Position numbers and translations under genes: made by a program. 64,000 nucleotides of DNA from Linnemannia schmuckeri (taxonomy: Eukaryota > Mortierellomycota > Mortierellomycetes > Mortierellales > Mortierellaceae): contig JANATG010000009.1 in the NCBI GenBank assembly GCA_029449235.1, positions 1,550,001 to 1,614,000 of the forward strand, in the 5' to 3' direction. Numbering within the stretch: the stretch's first letter is position 1; each line of letters opens with the position of its first letter. Under the pieces are notes generated by a model. The model saw nothing but the letters and a program-made list of their open reading frames with translations, was not told where the DNA came from and did not search any database. This document shows, one piece after another, positions 10,715 through 22,486 of the stretch.

Positions 10715-13038
10715 TTTGGTTTGGCCTGGCTTGTTTAATTTAAAGAAAAGATATTAGGGAGGTACGGGAAGAATAAAAATAAAAGAAATAATACGAGAGG
10801 AAGGAGAAACGAAAGGAAAGGACCAGGAAGAGAAAGGAAAAAAAAAAAAAAAAAAAAAAAAAAAAGGAGGGGGGAGTGATGTGTGATATGAGTGGAATAT
10901 AAAGAACAAAGATCGTGATCGAGCGGCAATGAAGCAATGCTTAAATGCTGTTCAATAGGTCAAGTGGATGGTGTAGTGATGTAGGTTATCGAGGAACAAG
11001 CAAGAAAGGACTAGTGGACCGCAGATAAAGGAAGAAAAGCGGAGAGAGGAGAGGAGAGAGGAGAGAGAGGGGTGGTTGAAATGGGGTAGGATGCGTACCA
11101 AGTAATAAGCATCCAACGTCAGATCGCAAGGAAAAGGGAATATGTGATCAGGATAGGACGAAACAGGGGGAGCTAAAGAAGGGAAGGCAAAGGGTTTGCA
11201 ATGACAACAAAGGATGGGGCAAGGCAGAGCAGGCGGATGATTGCGAAGGAGGAAAGGGAATGAAAGGAAAGAGAAAAGAAAGGAGGAAGAAGAGAAAGAA
11301 AATGAAGAGGAGAGAAAAGATGGATGTTAGTAATAGGTGTATCTGACAATGGCCCAATGGTGCAATGGTGCAATGGCACAATGAGAGCATGGGACAAGTG
11401 AAGACAAATAAAGGGTTTACAAGAAACCATTGGACAAGAATGAATACCCAATACAGCTCCTTTTTCTCTTTTTTTTTTCTTCTTTGTTGTTTACGCGAGA
11501 CAGCAAAAGAAAGAACAACCCCCTGGAGTGATTGGAGGTGGTGGTGAGGAGAAGGAGTGCAAAGGGGAAAAGGGAAAGGGTAAAGAGACAGGCGAAGGGG
11601 TGGGTTCTGCTCTTCACTGTTTGCAAGGAGAAACACATACATTCTCTCTGTCGCTTCTCTCCCTCAACGAAGATCCAAGCAAACAAGAGCAATGACCCAA
11701 CACCCCACAACACGAACCAACCATAACATCATCCTTACACAGACAGCAAAGGAACCTGCTTGTATTCGCCAGGATGACTGTGAAGAGCCGAAACGAGGAC
11801 AGATTGGAATCAACACACACGCAGCGAAAGGGTGAGAGGGAGTTGGTCCAAAGGCCCAGATATTGAGAAACAACGACACATATAACAATGCGACCGAAAC
11901 AACAAGATAGGGCAGGAGGAGGAGCCGTGGGAGAGAGACAAAGAGAGAAAGAAGAGAGCGCGTGCAATATAAAAAGAACTCGTTTGAATGGGGAATCCAA
12001 GGGGTAAAACGAGAAAAGACATACAGGGTACAAATCCATCGACTGAAGAATAAAGGAACGCGTGCAAAGACGAGAAAGAACAAGAAGAATATAAATGCAT
12101 GAAACTTGTTGCGTTAGTGCAAGGACATGCGCGAACGGACCTACTACCCTGGGGAAGAAAACAAGACCACGAAAACCAAAAAAAAAGGGGATGGAGGATA
12201 GCCAAAGGCAAGAAAGGAGGTGAAATAACGAATACTCAATGGTCAAGCATAGTTGTGTTCGCATTGACGCAAAAAAAAAAAGTGGTGGAAAGGAAAAGGG
12301 AAAAGAGGAAGGTAAGGCGGGGTAGGAGGTAAGGGCAGATTAACATGGGCTAATAGTGACAAGGTAGTACAGGTGAGCGATACGCGGGAAACATGTGGGA
12401 GGAAACAAAGAACTCAAAAAGGTTGTAAAGAGAAAAAAAAAAAAAAGACAAGTGGGATGAAAGTGATTGATACATGTGACATTCATCACATAATAGGTGT
12501 TAATAGGGATCGATAGAGTAGGTGGATAAGACAAACCCAAGCAAGCAAATGGTTGCAAATGGCATTGAAGAAGAGAGAACCCCTCTTGTAAATTAGCATG
12601 ACCACAATGACGGGCGCTTTGTACGCGTCCTTTTTTTTGGAAGTGAAAGGAAAGGAAAAAACGGCAAAAAGAGAAATGTGGTTGTGGTCTGATCCACTGG
12701 GGTTGGGGAAGGATGTGGCACAAATGCTGTCATTGATGCCTTGCCGCCTGCATACATGCATGCATGGACACATGCATTCATATAGACATACACATATGTT
12801 GGAAGATAATTCACTTCACTCATGGGGATGGATGCATGGGGGGTAACTGGCATGACCGAGGTATGACAAAGAAGAGAAGGAAAAGAATGAATGAAAAGGC
12901 GGAACCGCCATGGCCATATGGCCCGGGTATCCAGCCAAGTTCCTGGGTCCTCTCTACTACTCAAGTATCTACAACACGCATGCCCTACCTTGTAATTTGC
13001 TTCTCTTTGTATGTAGAATGTAATGACACAGGGGTAAA

Positions 13039-13071
<33 letters not shown>

Positions 13072-13713
13072 AAAGAAAGGTGCATCCAAGGATAAAGAAA
13101 CAGAGATAAAGAAACAGAGATAAAGAAAGGGGAAAAGAAAGGGGTGGTAAAAGGAGAAAGGCCAAAGTTAACTGTTACCCAGACCCGAGTTATTAAAAAC
13201 AAACACAGCCCCGATCTTGATGATTATCGCGACAGTTTCGCTCCTTTTCTCGCTCTTCGGCATGAATACAGATCTCAATGTCTCTTATAATCTCGCCCGA
13301 CTGAAAAAGACATTATTTATTACCTTTCGCGAACGCGTTTAATCATTGCTGCTCTGTGGTTGGCGTGAACTCGAATGGGCCGTATTTGAACGGAAAGAAG
13401 AACGCATCGATAATATGACGGAGGCGAGAAAGAAGCGGGTATCATGGTTGCAAATCCTTCTCGGCCGACCTTTCTTGTCTCTCGCGAGAGTTGTCAAAAC
13501 GAGAGCGACGACAAACATGTAATGTCTAAATGCTTTATTATTTGAAGACCGCGAGCTGATCTCCACTGGATTTCGGGAGGAAGTCATATTTTTTGTTGTC
13601 GATTGTTTAAAGAAAAACCTAGAGTCTTTTTTTGTTTTTTTTTTTTTTTTTTGTTTTTATTTCAGTATTCACAAAATTGCAAAACTACACAACCGGAGAA
13701 GAGAGAATTGCAT
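10715..13713. other. Long gene-poor, low-complexity intergenic region
   Basis: Nearly 3 kb lie between the Ser-rich gene and RPL7. Much of it is purine-rich on the plus strand, i.e. pyrimidine-rich in the sense direction of the minus-strand Ser-rich gene, so part is probably its promoter and leader. It contains A-runs near 10838-10866, 12254-12265 and 13041-13069, short tandem repeats around 11353-11385 (GGTGCAAT type) and 13087-13128 (GATAAAGAAACAGA type), and a CTCTCGCGAGAG palindrome at 13479-13490. Open frames here are compositionally biased and unlike known proteins. I see no RNA gene. Confidence 0.45.
13041..13069. repeat. Poly(A) run, 29 bases
   Basis: An uninterrupted run of A residues, directly followed by a short purine-rich tandem repeat (about 13087-13128). 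No flanking target-site duplication or element is evident. Confidence 0.9.
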
Positions 13714-15986
13714 TTAGTTCATCTGGCGGATCAAGTTGTTGATCTTGGTCTCGCGGTCACCAGAGTCACCACCCTGGATGAAGTGCAAGGCCTTCTTGGC
13801 AGAGTAACCACCGGTGGCGTTGGACAACTTGAAGGGCCACAAGAAGTTGGAGGCCTGCTTGAAGTTGGGGCCGACGGTGTAGATCTCGTGGATGAGATCC
13901 TCCATGCAGACAATGCCGAACTTGCCGAGGGACTTCTCGATGATCGAGTTGTCGGTCAAGGGGATGCGCTGCTTGTTGACCTTGCCGTATCCGCGCTTGT
14001 AGATGAGCTCGCGAACCGACTTAAGGTTGGGCTCACCGTAGGCAACGTAGGGGTTGATGAGCTGGAGCATCTGGGTGGTGGCCTTGGTCAAGCGGACAAA
14101 GACACCGTTGTTGATCTGGAGAAGACGCAACAACTGGAGGACCTTGCGGGGCTTGGGGGCAATGTGGTTGATACCCTTGATGCGGATAACGAAAGCGAGC
14201 TTGGGCTGGGCGGGAACGTAGAACGAACCAGCGGCCTTGGCCTGGCGACGGAGACGGATCTCGTCACGCTCCTTGGCGCGGTACTCACGGACGTACTGGT
14301 CGGCGCGCTTGAAGATGACCTTGCGCTGGGCCTTGCGGGCCTGTTTCGAGCAAAAGTGTAAACAATACAGAAAGCGATTAGTTTTCATGTTTGCAAGCAA
14401 CATCGCACAAAAAAATGTCAATTGTAGGCAGACCATAAACACAGCAAGTGATGGCATCAAAAAGACATTGTATCAGTCCCGAAAGATGGTATAACGTTAG
14501 CAACATTGCCCTTGGCTAGCCACGAAATGCGGTAAAAGCTTTTCATCACTAATGTCTTGTTGGAGTAAAGATGCCACCACCATTGATGCTGTGTTTGGTT
14601 CCTTGTGGAAATGAGAACAAGAGAAAGAGATGGTTACCTTGCGGGCAGCGGCATCAGCGACACGCTTCTCAGCGGCGGCCTTGTCCTGGGTCTTTCTCTT
14701 CTTCAAGAGGGTCTCGGGAACGAGAACGTGCTCAAGGGTGGGGGTGGTGCTGTAGTCAAGTCAAAAAACAAATAAAAACAGTCGATATTAGGATCAAGGT
14801 TGAATTTCGTCGGACTGTCGTAGTAACTTCTGGTTTCCATGAAGAGTTGATACAACCACACACAAACAATTTCGAATAACCAAAGAGGACGACAGAAGCA
14901 GTAGAGATGAAAAAACGACTGAACGTGTCAAGATAAACACAATGAAATGAATAAAAAGGAGTAGGCGACAAACCATCCTCCATTCTTTTCTAAACAAAGT
15001 ATCATCACAACCCGTCCCAGTCTCCTTTTCGGTCTCTACAGTTGCCTGTCATAGAGTCCCCTCGAGCGAAAGAACGAAATACGTTGGAGTGTGGAGGTAC
15101 GCTCAACAATGAAAAGTGTCAGAGGTTTGACAAAAGGGAGGGAGGATTGACATCCGACGAATTGTTTTAATTGGAGTTGGGCGCATCACTCGCTACTCAT
15201 ATTCAACAGACGAACCAAACAGGTTGTTCGTGAACAAACGGGTCAACAAAGGGACCCTTCAGTCTCTATGAGAAAGAAAGGGTATTCGAAAACCAGTAAC
15301 AAGAGAGATCGTGTGTCCGAGATCGAGATCTCGGAGATCGACTTTGCCCAACACACAACAACGAACCCATACACGTTTGTTTCCCATAAAGAAAAAACGG
15401 TTTGGAATACGACGGCATCTATCAGAACACGGCCGTTAACAGACAAACGATGAGGAAGGATCACAAGAGAAGAAAAGAGCAGCTTGAATGATCACAATGT
15501 GACATTCAAGTGCCGATTCCCTTCTTCAAATGCAGATCCTCTTCTCAGCTGAATGTCCTGATGTCGGTTGAGGATGCGTCACAGAATGAATTTAAAGCAA
15601 AAGGAATGCAATGAAGCAAGCCCTTGAGCTCAATACCTCAAGTAGAAGGAGGCAACAGACACCGTCTTCCAACTCTTGTGCAAAAGATAAAAAAAAACTG
15701 AATCGACATGGGGAATACGTGTTCTGAGGGTTAGAGGTGGATGGGATTTGCATCCGCTCCATTCCTCCGATCCCGATTCAGAAAAACGATGCCACGAACG
15801 ATGAGCGCAGTCTTTGTTCCTTTCAGCCTTGTATAAGAGTTGTCGAGTGTTGCGTGTCCTTCGTCATAGCCTTGAGAACAAGTAGTAAACAAAGGCAACA
15901 AGTGCCAGTGTTTGTCCTGTATCGAGTCCATGTCTGTAGGTAGTGTATATCCTGTGGTGTGTAAGTCGGTCTCCTTACGTAGTCAT
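13714..15986 (-). CDS. RPL7: 60S ribosomal protein L7 (uL30)
   Basis: Three exons on the minus strand: 15986-15979 (eight coding bases, ATG ACT AC), 14749-14638 and 14340-13714, giving 248 residues, the normal length. The protein reads MTTTTPTLEHVLVPETLLKK, then ARKAQRKVIFKRADQYVREY, and ends GDRETKINNLIRQMN, a clear match to eukaryotic L7. It sits in the large ribosomal subunit near the 5S rRNA and helps pre-60S assembly. The tiny first exon was placed by its donor (AC|GTAAGG) and by phase: it completes a Thr codon with the first C of exon 2. Intron 1 is 1,229 bases, the longest found here; intron 2 is 297 bases and carries a C/D-box snoRNA. The region upstream contains CGCG palindromes (16229-16236, 16274-16287). 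Confidence 0.93.
14462..14558 (-). ncRNA. C/D-box snoRNA in RPL7 intron 2, snR39b-like guide
   Basis: On the minus strand, intron 2 of RPL7 holds a box C (GTGATGA, 14549-14543) and a box D (CTGA, 14476-14473), bracketed by a perfect 8-bp terminal stem (AAGACATT at 14558-14551 with AATGTCTT at 14469-14462). Directly before box D is the guide ACCATCTTTCGGG, complementary over 13 bases to the conserved large-subunit rRNA segment CCCGAAAGATGGT. By the box D plus five rule the target is the G of CCCG, which I equate with yeast 25S Gm805 (guided by snR39b); the nearby Am807 is guided by snR39 and snR59, which reside in introns of yeast RPL7A and RPL7B. The numbering is from memory; the boxes, stem and complementarity are seen in the sequence. 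No clear C'/D' pair was found. Confidence 0.85.
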
Positions 15987-16456
15987 CTTGAGATTTGTGT
16001 GAAAAGGAAGGAGAAAATTCTTTTCGCTGGTTTGTTTCTCACTTTTGAGGGTTCATAAGTGGCTTGGATTTATCGATGGATGGATTCTTGTGGATTCAAA
16101 GTCAACTTTCAACACCCGCCTGGTTGGCTAAATAGCGATGTCATGTGACAAGTCGGGCTTTCAATTTCAAGCTCGCCCTGATCAGTGCCCTGGAGCCTGG
16201 TCGGAAGGAAGAAATAGGAGGCGGGAGACTCGCGAGCAGTCTACCTAAAAAAGCTCATTAGAAGCAAACACACACACGCGCGCGTGTCGGTGCACGGGCG
16301 CCAGAGAACAATCGAGTGTATCAGAGAGAAGTTTCAGACAAGTTACTTTGCACAACCAAGTCCTCCTTGGCTCGCTTTTATTATTTTTTTTGTAGCTTTG
16401 TTATATTTCCTTATGATATGAATGACTTGACGAACAACTCAAGACGGGACCGATGC
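15987..16456. promoter_or_regulatory. RPL7 upstream region and ARF 3' flank
   Basis: This 470-base gap lies between two minus-strand genes, so it should hold the RPL7 promoter and the ARF 3' UTR. It contains an alternating palindrome ACACGCGCGCGTGT at 16274-16287 and a CTCGCGAG palindrome at 16229-16236, both candidates for factor-binding sites of the ribosomal protein gene. Confidence 0.45.
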
Positions 16457-17974
<1,518 letters not shown>

Positions 17975-18850
17975 GGTGAATGTTGGTTGGGTGTTGGAGG
18001 GTGTTAAAGGGGTGGAGAGAGAGTGAAGAAAAAGAAGAGAAAAGAGACGGAAGGCACGCACAAAGTGATAAAATTAAATTGTTTTGGGCTGACAGTCTGT
18101 GCCTTTTTAAAGCCCTCTTGTACGTGCAAGTTGCCGTACGTGCAACGTGTCGATTTCAATTGCTTCTTTGAACTGGAACGATGTTCAATCCAATTCACTA
18201 CGTGGCACAGGCCGGATTGATCAATTGCCACGTTGAGCGTAAAAAAGCATTCTTTTTTTTTTTTCTCTTGCTTCACGCCCCACAAATACAAGCTACTCTG
18301 TCACGCACAGCCCCAACAACCTCGCAATCTCGCAGTGATATGATCTAGAGCACCTAACACACCTATAAACGTTTTTGAACTAGGGGGATTAGAATAAAAG
18401 CAACGTGGAAGGATAGAATTTAAGGATCAGTTCGTTGCCACCGATGGCGTCAATTCCCGCGCCGCAGCTTAAAGTTATTTTTCACACCGGCACTTCAACA
18501 CTTCGTAGTCAGCCCGTTCCATATTGTATCCGCAGTATATGACCTTCGGTTAGTTTTGTAGTATTGATACGTCTCCGTAAGATGTGCCCAGTTTATGGCA
18601 TCGATAGCAGTACTCACCTGGTAGTTTTGTTACCAGATGCAACGCGAGGTAACGAGTGATACCATCTGAAGGTGTAAATCACAACTGGTCGTACATTTAC
18701 CTACGCCATCGTCGAGGCTTTACTCAAAGTTTTATCCTTTTCTCGTACTTTCAGGGAGCGTGTGTACATTTTTACTTTTTTTGCTACTCATTAAACATGA
18801 AGAAGTATTTGCTTTATTCATTAAAGGCCTTTCGCTATCCATCTACGGTT
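17975..18850. other. ARF upstream region and spacer before the IFI-like array
   Basis: The minus strand just upstream of the ARF start is pyrimidine-rich, as at other genes here. From about 18300 the sequence is A/T-rich and non-coding by inspection. The first unit of the IFI-like tandem array begins at roughly 18850. Confidence 0.4.
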
Positions 18851-18858
18851 ATTTGCAC

Positions 18859-19440
18859 ATAAAAATAGAAAAAAGATACGCTCAAACTTACCTTTCTTCC
18901 TCTCACTCATATCCATTCTCTATCTTCATCGCCTTCTTCAGGGTATATCGCTCAACTTCAGCTACAGCAAACAGCTTCTATCCTTCCGTTTCCCCCATCT
19001 ATCGCATCTCTCTACCTTGGTGCAACCCTACTACACTTTTCTTTCCATACCAGCCCGTCGTTGACACCATGGGTATGCTTATCCGATTTACACCTTCACA
19101 TGCGACAAAAGTCTTTTCATATTTTCTTTTTACACACAAATACATGCGGGCTCTTCTCACCTTAACTCAGCTAACATCAGACAACTAGCTCTTACTTGGA
19201 ACCGTGTTAGTTGTGTGTTCATATATGTTCTGGTTGGAGCCATTTCAGACACACTCGGCTCTCCTTTCGTTGGTACGATGCAAGATTATGCTGGATGGGA
19301 ATGGCTCTCTTTGGATATGTAGCGGTCTGCGCCGAGAGCACCTGCAATATTTTCAACAAGTGAATACAGATATCTATCTCGTCCTGGCACGCTACACCGT
19401 TCACCATACACCGCTTCGCCTGGTGTCTTGATCACCATTA
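18859..19440 (+). pseudogene. Truncated relic of the IFI6/IFI27-like gene, unit A
   Basis: This unit aligns by eye with the two intact-looking downstream copies. It has a TATA-like CATAAAAAT at 18859, the same CT-rich leader ending GTTGACACCATGG, the same one-codon first exon followed by GTATG (ATG 19069-19071), and an intron ending near 19180-19188. After that only the segment equivalent to GCVSKYILIGACVGA survives (VSCVFIYVLVGA), and the frame stops at a TAG near 19320. The glycine-rich core that defines the family is missing. The 3' part (CACCGTTCACCATACACC..., CCAATCTAGAC) matches the 3' UTRs of the other copies, so an internal deletion is the simplest explanation. It could still express a peptide of about 45 residues. 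Confidence 0.7.
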
Positions 19441-20156
19441 TCTATGGTCCAATCTAGACTCATGATATTTCGGACAATCTGAATTGATAAATAACTCGAC
19501 TTGATAAACAACCTTGGACAGAAAAGGTGTAATCGAAGAAAAAATTGAGCGTGTAAAGGCTCGAGCAGCAACGAAAGAAAAAGGCATTTACCGTCCATAC
19601 CCGAAAGGAAAAGGCAGTAATGAGATATATAATGGTTCTGAGTAAAAAGTAGACAAAAAAAAAAAAAAAAAAAAAAGGCAGTAAATGAATGAAGTAAACA
19701 ATAACGGATGAGGGTGTGGAATTTAAAAAAGGCAAGTACGTGCACAGCCGATGTCACAAGAGAAAGGAATACAAACGACGCATGATAGAAGGCAGAGGTA
19801 TGGGGACGTGCGAGGGCGCAAAACGATGGCAAAGTATGCACAGCTCATGAATCGAAAAAAGATGTACAGAAATGTGCCACATTGTCGAATAGAAGAAATA
19901 AAGTATGGCAAAGCTTAAGAGTTCAACAGGGATAAGCCAACTTGTAGGAGCTGATTTTGATAACTGTCAATGTCCTCCGACTCTTTCCATCAAGAAGTGA
20001 TATGATCAGTCAAGCGAATCGCCCTCGCCTTTTCAGGCCTCAACTGCCGGTTTGGTTGCAGTGTCGTCAAAAAAAAAAAAAAGACAAGACTTGAAGCGAG
20101 GAATGAAGTGGCGAGTATTAATCAAATAAAGTGGCTTTGCGCGTCATTGTTAACAG

Positions 20157-20166
20157 CATAAAAAAT
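20157..20166 (+). promoter_or_regulatory. TATA-like element of IFI-like unit B
   Basis: CATAAAAAAT lies about 176 bases upstream of the ATG. Unit C has TATAAAAAA at a similar distance, and both are preceded by a shared block (AAGTGGCGAGTA, near 20107 and 21603). Confidence 0.5.
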
Positions 20167-20332
20167 GACGCGCTCATTCTCATGCTCGTTCTCGCTCTCT
20201 CACCCTTGCACTCAATTCCATTCCTCATCTTCATTGTCTCTCAAATCCATCACCCGACCTCAGTTGCAACAATACGTCTCCATCTTTCATATTTCCCATC
20301 CATCCCCTTCTACGTTGACCAACCATTGCTCT

Positions 20333-20973
20333 ATGGGTATGTCTATCCCATTGACGCCTATTACGCTCATCAAAATTTTGATTTCCCTTTTCATATATGA
20401 ACATGTGTTGACCACAACACACAATTTCAACTCGACTAACATCAAAAAAAACTCAGATATGATTGTGAACATACGCAACCTCATTGGCACCATCTGGACC
20501 TTCCTCATCAACATTTTGAACCTACTTGTTAACGCTTAGAAACTCCAGACGTCATCTGGGACCAGTTATGTGTTTTTTGGGCCAGCATGGTCGTGTTTTG
20601 GAGCAAGATCGCTTGGGACCAAATTCCCTGGGACCAAATTGGCTGTATCAGCAAGTACGCTCTGATCGGAGCCTGTTGGGGAGCACTCGCCCTTCCTCTC
20701 GTCTCTCGTCCCACCTTTGGCTTCAGCGTGCTTATATTTGGATTCGGCGTGAAAGGCATTTTTGTCGGATCAATTGCATCGCTTTTGATGTCGTTTTATG
20801 GCGGATACACGCCCGTTGGCGGGTTTGTAGCTATAATGCAATCGATTGGTACAAAGGGGTTATTTGTAGGATCTTACCCCAAGACCATGATCCTCGGCTG
20901 TGTCTTGGGGGCGCTTTGGAGTGGACATAAAACGCTTATTTTCAAAGAGTACTGCGATTCAGCGGTCATTTGA
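20333..20973 (+). CDS. Interferon-inducible 6/27-like small membrane protein, unit B (exon disrupted)
   Basis: Proposed exons 20333-20336 (ATG G) and 20540-20973, giving 145 residues. The C-terminal half has the small-residue-rich hydrophobic pattern of the Ifi-6-16 family (SKYALIGACWGALALPL, GGYTPVGGFVAIMQSIG, MILGCVLGALWSG). Human IFI6 and IFI27/ISG12 of this family are small mitochondrial or endomembrane proteins linked to apoptosis and antiviral response; what the fungal members do is unknown. Compared with unit C, the start of exon 2 is damaged. An earlier acceptor at 20457 opens a frame matching unit C (LIGTIWTFLINILNLLV) that runs into TAG at 20537-20539. The AG of this same stop can act as a later acceptor and restores the frame (M-ETPDVIWDQL). 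The gene may be functional with a shorter N terminus, or be decaying. Confidence 0.6.
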
Positions 20974-21666
20974 ATTACCTTATGCGCCCTTACTTGCACC
21001 GTTCATCACACACCACCTTGATTTTTTTCTTTTTTTTGTTACAAGGCTCTTGTTCCAGTCTAGAAGAACTAGTTGATAAATGCATTCTTGTACCATCCTT
21101 TAAAGCATGACGCATGATCGAAAGGAAGACGGGAACTAACAGCTGCAATGGTGTGAGCAGCAAGCAATGGAAGAGAGTGCGGTATTGAGAAATGGCGAGT
21201 GAATACACAGTACAAGCTGTATAAAAGGGCAAACTAACACCGCATGCAATAGAAAGGGGTATAGAAGCGTGCGATGAGTCCGATGGCGTAGATGGCAAAG
21301 CCATGACGAGAAGACACAGCGCATGAACTGACAACTGATGCACTAAAAAGTGCCACATCGTCGATGGCAAAATAAGGTTTGCATATCCCAAAAAACGAAG
21401 AAAGAAAGGCCAACCTGTCGAATCGAATTTGGAAAACGGCTGTCAGTTTCACTGTTTCCTTACTTTCCCTTTCCTCCAACTCTAAGGGTTTTTTCAATCA
21501 ATCGGGTGAACCGTCCTCGTTCATTGAAAAGATCCCAATTTCGGGATTGGTTATAAATGCTCCCAGAAATACAAAGACAATAGCACACGACGGAGACAAA
21601 AGAAGTGGCGAGTACAGTAAACCAACAAGCAGCCTTCCCTTAAGTACCGCAGGGCAACGCCGAAGG

Positions 21667-21675
21667 TATAAAAAA
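21667..21675 (+). promoter_or_regulatory. TATA box of IFI-like unit C
   Basis: TATAAAAAA lies 204 bases before the ATG of the intact IFI-like gene and is followed by a CT-rich leader containing TTCCTTGCTCTCATTCTCC. Units A and B have similar elements at comparable distances. Confidence 0.6.
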
Positions 21676-21870
21676 GGGTGCGCTTCTCTTTCCTTGCTCT
21701 CATTCTCCAAACTCACGTCCATTCTCCATCCTCACTGTCTTCCTTTCTATCATTCACCTTCAGCGACGACATATCAGACTCTCTACTTCTGATTCCTCCT
21801 TGTAACTCCTTTCTTGCCTTGGAGCAACCTTACTACATTCTTCTTCCTATACCATCCCACCGTTGACACC

Positions 21871-22486
21871 ATGGGTATGTCTATCCAATTGACACGTTTT
21901 AAGCTCGACAAAGATGTTTGTTTTCATAGTTCTTTCCATTCATGAATACATGATTATGTCTCGACTCAACTAACACTAGATACTCTTAGATACTATCTGG
22001 GACGAACTAGTTGGCATATGGGAGTTCTTCGTTGCCATTTGGGACTTCCTCGTCTTACCAGGCTACATTTGGAACCAACTTTGTATATTTGGGGCCAGCG
22101 TGGTCGCTTTTTTGGGCCAATTCATCCCCTTGGACGAAATCCCTTGGGACCAAGTTGGCTGTGTGTCCAAGTACATTCTGATAGGAGCTTGTGTAGGAGC
22201 AGTCGTCCTTCCTCTCATCATCACTATCGTCCCCTGTGTACTTGGATTCACCGTGGGAGGCATTGAGCCTAGATCGATTGGATCGCATTTGATGGCGTAT
22301 CATAACGGATATACGCCTGTTGGTGGGTTTGTGGCCAATATGCAGTCCTTTGGCACTATGGGGATCTATGCAGGACTCAACGCTTTTACGATGATTGTTG
22401 GCTGTATCTCGGGAGCGGGATTGGGTGTTTATCTGGCGCTTTTTGTTGAAGGTTACTGCGATGTACCTCCACCATCACTCAAGTGA
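21871..22486 (+). CDS. Interferon-inducible 6/27-like small membrane protein, unit C (intact)
   Basis: Exons 21871-21874 (ATG G) and 21990-22486, giving 166 residues. The second acceptor (CTCTTAG, 21989) is used because only it restores the frame: G plus AT makes Asp2. Residues 1-55 form an amphipathic region rich in Trp and Phe with an I-W-x-x-[FL] rhythm (TIWDELVGIWEFFVAIWDFL). Residues 60-152 are the Ifi-6-16-like core: hydrophobic, Gly/Ala/Ser-rich segments (YILIGACVGAVVLPL, GFTVGGI, GYTPVGGFVANMQSFG, MIVGCISGAGLG). By homology to animal IFI6/IFI27 it should insert in an internal membrane; a role in cell death, stress or defence against mycoviruses is a speculation. The leader ends GTTGACACCATGG as in unit A, and the one-codon first exon is shared by all three units. 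Confidence 0.75.

Noticed and set aside
11148..12264. Several long minus-strand open frames upstream of the Ser-rich gene
   Set aside because: They are Leu/Ser/Phe/Pro-rich low-complexity translations of a pyrimidine tract, overlap each other in three frames and resemble no family.
15119..15190. Another candidate C/D pair in RPL7 intron 1 (GTGATGC ... CTGA)
   Set aside because: Imperfect box C, only a weak stem, and the sequence before box D matches no rRNA segment I know.
15778..15868. Possible second C/D snoRNA in RPL7 intron 1 (ATGACGA ... CTGA on the minus strand)
   Set aside because: Box C has a mismatch at a key position, there is no terminal stem and no recognised rRNA complement.
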